From Welwitschia mirabilis (Eukaryota > Gnetophyta > Gnetopsida > Welwitschiales): 47,806 bases of DNA. How positions within the stretch are numbered: the stretch's first letter is position 1; each line of letters begins with the position of its first letter. Below the pieces are notes generated by a model, which ran no database searches, was not told the origin of the DNA, and saw only the letters and a list, made by a program, of their open reading frames with translations. Shown in pieces: positions 43,331 to 47,806 of the stretch. A program made the translations under genes and the position numbers. Location: contig JBOZIK010000001.1 in the NCBI GenBank assembly GCA_051453625.1, forward strand, positions 63,295,828 through 63,343,633. The letters run 5' to 3'.

Positions 43331-44180
43331 AAATGTTATAATGATTCACATTGTTTGAATCTTTATTATAAGTTTAAATGTGTAATAATCATTTCCTTTT
43401 TAATGTAAAACCATTAGAAATGAACTTATCCTTATACTTATTAATTGTATGATCTTAGTAACATGTGATTAAAAAACACCCATTTTGTATCAATTAGCCT
43501 TTTTCTTAATTCAACAACTTTTCAAATCTAATGCTTCATGAGCATATCATACTCTTACCACATTTTATTCTTTCAATTCAGATCTTTAATAGATTCTTTT
43601 ACATTAATTATTTATTTATTACTTGTTTTGTTGATAAAAGGAAAAAAATTTCTTACACTTTTAGTGGCTTCATCTTGATTTTCTACAATCCAATTTCCTT
43701 CATACATAGGTAACAAATCATAAGAATATCTTTTCTAATTTGGAATGCATATTTCATGATTTGAAAAGCTTCATTTTCCACCATCATCTCTAGTATAAAT
43801 AATTTACTTTTGACCATAATTATGAACATTTGTTTTGATGATTTAATGATCTAATATTAATCAGTTAAATTTTATTTGTTTAAATTTTAATTTATGTCTT
43901 TATCAAGAGATAGTATTATATTTTTATTATTTGAAGTTAAATCATTAAGATTGTTAGTTATTATTTCAAAAATAATATCTTGCATAATAATAATAACCCT
44001 TTTAAAGGTTTAGTCCCATACTTAATAGGACTAAATTCTATTTAGATGACTAAGTATTAATACGTTTTGATTTTTTTAATAGTTTCTTTAATTACTTTCA
44101 AATGTGTATGGAACATTTTCTTATAAAAGTATGTAGTTGATCAAAGCATATTACCTCATCAAAATATCTTTGCATTAGTG

Positions 44181-44204
44181 TATATATATATATATATATA
44201 TATA
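44181..44204. repeat. (TA)n microsatellite
   Basis: Twelve TA units, inside the copia-3 pol region between integrase and reverse transcriptase. Confidence 0.95.
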
Positions 44205-44349
44205 GATTTTTTTGAAGTCTATTTTAAAGAAAAATAACTATTATAATATTTTTTATTGATGGAAATAAGGGAAAACATATCTTATACAATAACTTTCTTA
44301 TCATTTCCATCACTTTTTTTTTTTTTAAAGCTACTCTATTAAGTTATGA

Positions 44350-45060
44350 TGTATAAGATGAAGTTACTTCATATTTAATTTAATTATTTTGAAGTTTATC
44401 ATGTAACTTAGTTAACATATATTAGAGTAACTTCATGTTGGATTCTAGTCTTTTAAAGCTCATCATAAAATTCAATTGATACGTATTTTTCTTCTCCCTC
44501 TATTTTAAGCATTTTTATTCATAGGTTCTCAAATTTTCAATTAGTGCATGAAATATTCGAAAAGAATCAAGAATTTTGGATCTATTTGTAGGAAATAGAT
44601 AAAACACATAAGTCATTATGGATTAGATCAGGTTTCAAGCCTATTCATTTTCTTCTATTCTTCAAAAATGGCTTATGATGTATTCGCTCTAGCTAACAAG
44701 CCTTATAAACTAGTGTTTCAAATTTAACCTTTAAAATTTCATTACTTAATGTATTTAACATATAAAATTGAAGTTCATGTTCCCTTTGATGATAAAGAAT
44801 TTCTTCCTGTATTTTAATAGTTAAAGAAGCTTTACGATTATCTCTTTTTTACTTGTAAAGGAAAATTACATCACCTTAAACTACTTCAATGTGTTGTTAG
44901 TATTTTTCTATGATATAATATGATCTATTCTTACTTTTAATAAATTTTACTTTATAACCATCTTAAACTAGGAATAAAGTAGATATAAAATTCAACTTAA
45001 AATTTAGAATATAATGGGTATTCATCAAGAAACAAAATGGTAATTCCATAATATTCAACT
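44350..45060 (-). pseudogene. Copia-3 integrase remnant
   Basis: On the complement: KFETLVYKAC then LERIHHKPFLKNRRK (about 44725-44655), matching the Cys-X-X-Gly-Lys-X-X-Arg-X-X-Phe-Pro end of the copia zinc-binding domain; GLKPDLIHNDLCV (about 44645-44605), where the consensus has Leu-X-X-His-X-Asp-X-Cys-Gly; SKILDSFRIFHALIENLRTY (about 44585-44525), the stretch between the catalytic aspartates; then EGEEKYVSIEFYDEL (about 44500-44460), corresponding to Gly-Gly-Glu-Tyr-X-Ser-X-X-Phe. Several key residues survive but the frame does not. Confidence 0.8.
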
Positions 45061-45399
45061 AATAAGGGTTACATGCTTTATGATGCCATTTAGAGTTGGC
45101 ATAGTTTTTGTGAAGTATTTCTTATTCCTAATCATATGAATTAATTCATCCAAACATATGAATCATGTTTTACTGTTTTTTATTACAACTATAGAGAACT
45201 CTTTTTAATAAATCACATCATCACTTATGATGGTAATTATAGAGTTTATTCTTATTTTTAGATGATTTGAATTCTTGAATAGATAATATTATAAATGATA
45301 AATTATATTATAGTAAAATTTACAAAGTTTTAATTTTTATTACATGGTATTATGTCTTTCTTAGATGCACTAAGTCCTTTACTTATTTTATATTATTTC

Positions 45400-46090
45400 T
45401 TCTTTAATTTTATTTTAGCTTCTTGAAATTAGTCATTTAAGCAAATAAGGTTTATCAACATGTTTTAATGCTTCATGAAACTTGTTAAATTTTCAAAGCA
45501 AAGCATGAAGCAAGGAAAATTTAACAATCTCTTTATTTATCATAGTACCTAGTTCTTCAACTCATGCTTTTAAGTTGAAATTTTTCTTCTTCAAATGTGT
45601 AACATCTTCATGATATTCAAGTTTGATAGTGAAGAGTTTAATAGTGAATGACTAACTATGTATTTCATTTTTTACTTTAAAGGTGTTCTTTAGAAAGATC
45701 CAAGGATTCTTAGGCTATTTTATGTCATGAATTAAGGGATAAAGTTATTCACTAATGTTAGTCAATGAGATGGGTCTAGCAAGGCATTCTTTCTAATTCT
45801 TCTTTGGGGTATACTATAATCTAGATAACCTTTAAGTTATTATGTAACAAAGAAACATTTTATTTTTCATCTCTCAATGGTTTAGTTCAATTAATTAATG
45901 TTCATGTGTTTCCCAAGATTTAATCCTAATGGATGTATTATTACAAAGGTGATACATGCCTTCTTTATCTTTTAAGTTTATAACATCATGACACTGAATT
46001 TGTAAACAAGTACCAAAGTAGTATCTTCATTAAGTGTTTCATATTTTGTGATTTTATTACATTTATAACCCATATCCAAGTTATTTTCAT
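45400..46090 (-). pseudogene. Copia-3 gag remnant
   Basis: On the complement, NPWIFLKNTFKVKNEI (about 45715-45670) resembles the Ala-Trp-X-X-Leu-X-X-X-Phe block of copia Gag. About 30 residues later fragments such as THLKKKNFNLKA, VEELGTMINKEI and EALKHVDKPYLLK run to about 45440. It lies directly inside the primer-binding site, as expected of Gag. Motifs are weak; no zinc knuckle is seen. Confidence 0.55.
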
Positions 46091-46096
46091 GATCAT

Positions 46097-46108
46097 GCTT
46101 TAATACCA
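46097..46108 (-). other. Primer-binding site of copia-3, initiator Met-tRNA type
   Basis: The complement reads TGGTATTAAAGC against the usual TGGTATCAGAGC; the two differences are C-to-T and G-to-A. It directly abuts the LTR end (CTCTTAACA). Confidence 0.75.
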
Positions 46109-46500
46109 TGTTAAGAGTTTATGCATAAGTGATAAAATATAAGAATTTGTTACAAATCTAAATGAAAAATAATAATGTATAGAAGCTAAAAAATAAAAGA
46201 ACTACTTTATTGTTAATAAAGCTTATAAATTAAATGATTGAATTACAAGGAAATTAGAGACAATTAATATAACATAGTATAGTTTATATATTACATAAAG
46301 AGACGTGATTCTTTATTATATAGTTATGAATACTTACAAAATTTTATTAGTAGTAGTTTATTATCTTACATATTTTTTCTTAATTAATTAGGACTTGGAT
46401 TTTGTTCTGTCATGAAAAAATACATAATATTGATAAAAATAAAATACATTAGTGTGATACCCTATCCTTTCTTACACTAATTAAGCACTATTTCTTTCTT
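46109..46500 (-). repeat. 5' LTR of copia-3 (outer end approximate)
   Basis: Inner edge TGTTAAGAG on the + strand at 46109. Homology with the 3' LTR can be followed to about 46495 (ACATTAGTG versus ACATTAGCCG, then TATTTCTTTCTTT). The outer end is uncertain. Confidence 0.55.
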
Positions 46501-47806
46501 TTTTCTTTTTATTCTTCTATTATTATCTAATAAACATAATCGAACATAGGATCAAATTTTAGTTATTCATTTATTAGTATTTTAATATTTTAAGAAAAAC
46601 AAATGATATTATTCTTATACATTTGTCTATAACTAATTCCTAGGGTATTTGATTTATAGACATTAATGATATTATAAGATTATGTCTTCTATTTCTTCCT
46701 AATTTTTTATCACATAGAAAGATATTGTAAATATTTGAGGAGATATAAACTTGTTATATGAAATATATGGTTAAGTTTAGGGATAATTCCTAACCTATAT
46801 AATAGGAGGTTACAACTCTCATCAGTGGCATTCCAACTTGATATCTGACCCCATCCTTTAGACGTGAGTTGGTTTTACTTTAAGTTCTAAACTATATAAA
46901 CATAGCTGGCGTTAATTCCATAGGCTTACACTTCATATCAATATACTTCCAATATAGGTGACAAATGGTATGCGAAGTGGATGCATGCTTACAACTGACC
47001 CCTGCTTCCTTACAATATTTCTAGATGGTGTAATATGTTTCATTGATGCCAAGGGCTCAAGATATTAAGTTAAAATATGTTCATACATAAGTGGAATAGG
47101 AGAGCATTAATTAAATCCACTTTTAAAAGGGTATTATAAAAAAATACAATGCAATGTACCTCGATAATGATATCCAAGTATGAAGATGATCGTTATTAGA
47201 ATTTATCTTGATTTAGTCTTATTCAATAAATATACCACACAAATGCATGCATATAATTCTAACTAAAATGAATATCTAATGCATTATTTACCTAGTTATA
47301 ATAATTCTAATCATTACTATGTTTATTTTATAGAAAAATCATAAAATAAAAAGCAAGAATATTAGAACATCTTTATTCTAATATTATAGTAATGAGAATA
47401 TAAATAAAAGAAATAATCCTTTCTTTTCTTTCTTTCAATAGTACTTAAAAAAATTACCAAATAAAATTTTAGTAATATATGTAAAGAAACTAATCCATAC
47501 TTGGAGCTAAGCCAAATCTAAAAGCATTGTTCCATGCTCATATGACAATATCCATTATGTAAGAAAGATAAATAAAAGAAGTATAGTTCATAAATGGTTG
47601 TTAAGACATAACGCTTTATCGAAGACTCATATGGCTATATTATAAATCAAGAAACTAAGTGATAAATTAACTACTATTAATGTTACTTAAGATACTAATG
47701 TAAAAACTCTTATAAGCATGCACATTCAAAGTAAGATAAAGGAAAAATGTAAAAGAGGTATTTCTCTTAATAAAATATTATTTCTAAGTCTACTTAAAGA
47801 AATTAC
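46501..47806. other. Unassigned sequence at the right end
   Basis: AT-rich with short open frames only. A GC-richer stretch (about 46795-47060) contains CATCAGTGGCATTCCAACTT, CTGACCCCATCC and AAGTGGATGCATGC. It recalls in style, but not clearly in sequence, the GC-richer blocks inside elements A and C. No gene recognised. Confidence 0.4.

Larger units (their letters stand above)
41844..46500 (-). mobile_element. Copia-3: decayed Ty1/copia element
   Basis: On the complement: 5' LTR (from 46109 rightwards), Met-tRNA-type primer-binding site (46108-46097), gag (about 46090-45400), integrase (about 45060-44350), reverse transcriptase (about 43330-42900), RNase H (about 42890-42100) and 3' LTR (about 42090-41844). 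The two LTRs share a recognisable block (41905-42030 versus 46165-46290). All domains are broken by stops and frameshifts. The right outer boundary is approximate and no target duplication could be established. Confidence 0.75.

Noticed and set aside
46795-47060. GC-richer stretch as a further copy of the conserved block in elements A and C
   Set aside because: Only scattered short similarities (for example AAGTGGATGCATGC versus AAGTGGGTGCATGG at 31927) could be found; not enough to call homology by eye.
1-47806. Host protein-coding genes, tRNA, rRNA or CRISPR arrays
   Set aside because: No exon-like coding stretch outside transposon remnants, no cloverleaf or rRNA sequence, and no regularly spaced repeat array were found on either strand by eye.

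Overview
This window looks like plant nuclear, repeat-rich intergenic DNA. It is very AT-rich (about a quarter G+C in sample lines), CpG is scarce, and nearly everything recognisable is a decayed LTR retrotransposon. I found no intact host gene, tRNA, rRNA or CRISPR array. The species cannot be told from the sequence; an angiosperm with an unusually AT-rich genome is the best guess. Runs of N mark assembly gaps.

Layout, left to right. (1) 1-4872: the right part of a non-autonomous Athila-like Ty3/gypsy element (element D), with a lone LTR inside it. (2) 5166-8345: a decayed Ty1/copia polyprotein on the + strand (copia-1), then a copia-type LTR and a Met-tRNA-type primer-binding site (8640-9358) leading into a second decayed copia (copia-2). 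(3) 11333-20682: a structurally complete non-autonomous Athila-like element on the - strand (element A), bounded by the 5-bp duplication ATACA. (4) 20688-23223: unassigned AT-rich sequence. (5) 23224-39760: an older Athila-type element with gag, protease, reverse transcriptase, RNase H and the start of integrase (element E). Its 5' LTR is split by a second complete non-autonomous element (element C, 24263-34639, duplication ATTAT). C carries a solo LTR in its leader (element B, 25774-27243, duplication ATGAC). (6) 40190-41375: a strongly purine-skewed repeat block. (7) 41844-about 46500: a decayed copia on the - strand with both LTRs traceable (copia-3). (8) 46501-47806: unassigned.

How the pieces relate. 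A, C and D share LTR, primer-binding site, leader and polypurine tract with the pol-bearing element E. In A and C, where the whole internal region can be followed, it holds only a gag-like or unknown coding region and conserved non-coding blocks, with no recognisable reverse transcriptase or integrase. This is the arrangement expected of a non-autonomous group mobilised by an autonomous relative. The most unusual recurring signal is a short hairpin, arms TCATCC/GGATGA around a loop often reading CATGACA, found repeatedly in the LTRs, in the leader and near the 3' end of the internal region. Most differences between copies and from expected motifs are C-to-T or G-to-A, as expected from decay of methylated cytosines. 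Three gaps are flanked by near-identical direct repeats ending exactly at the gap, so those repeats are probably assembly artefacts.
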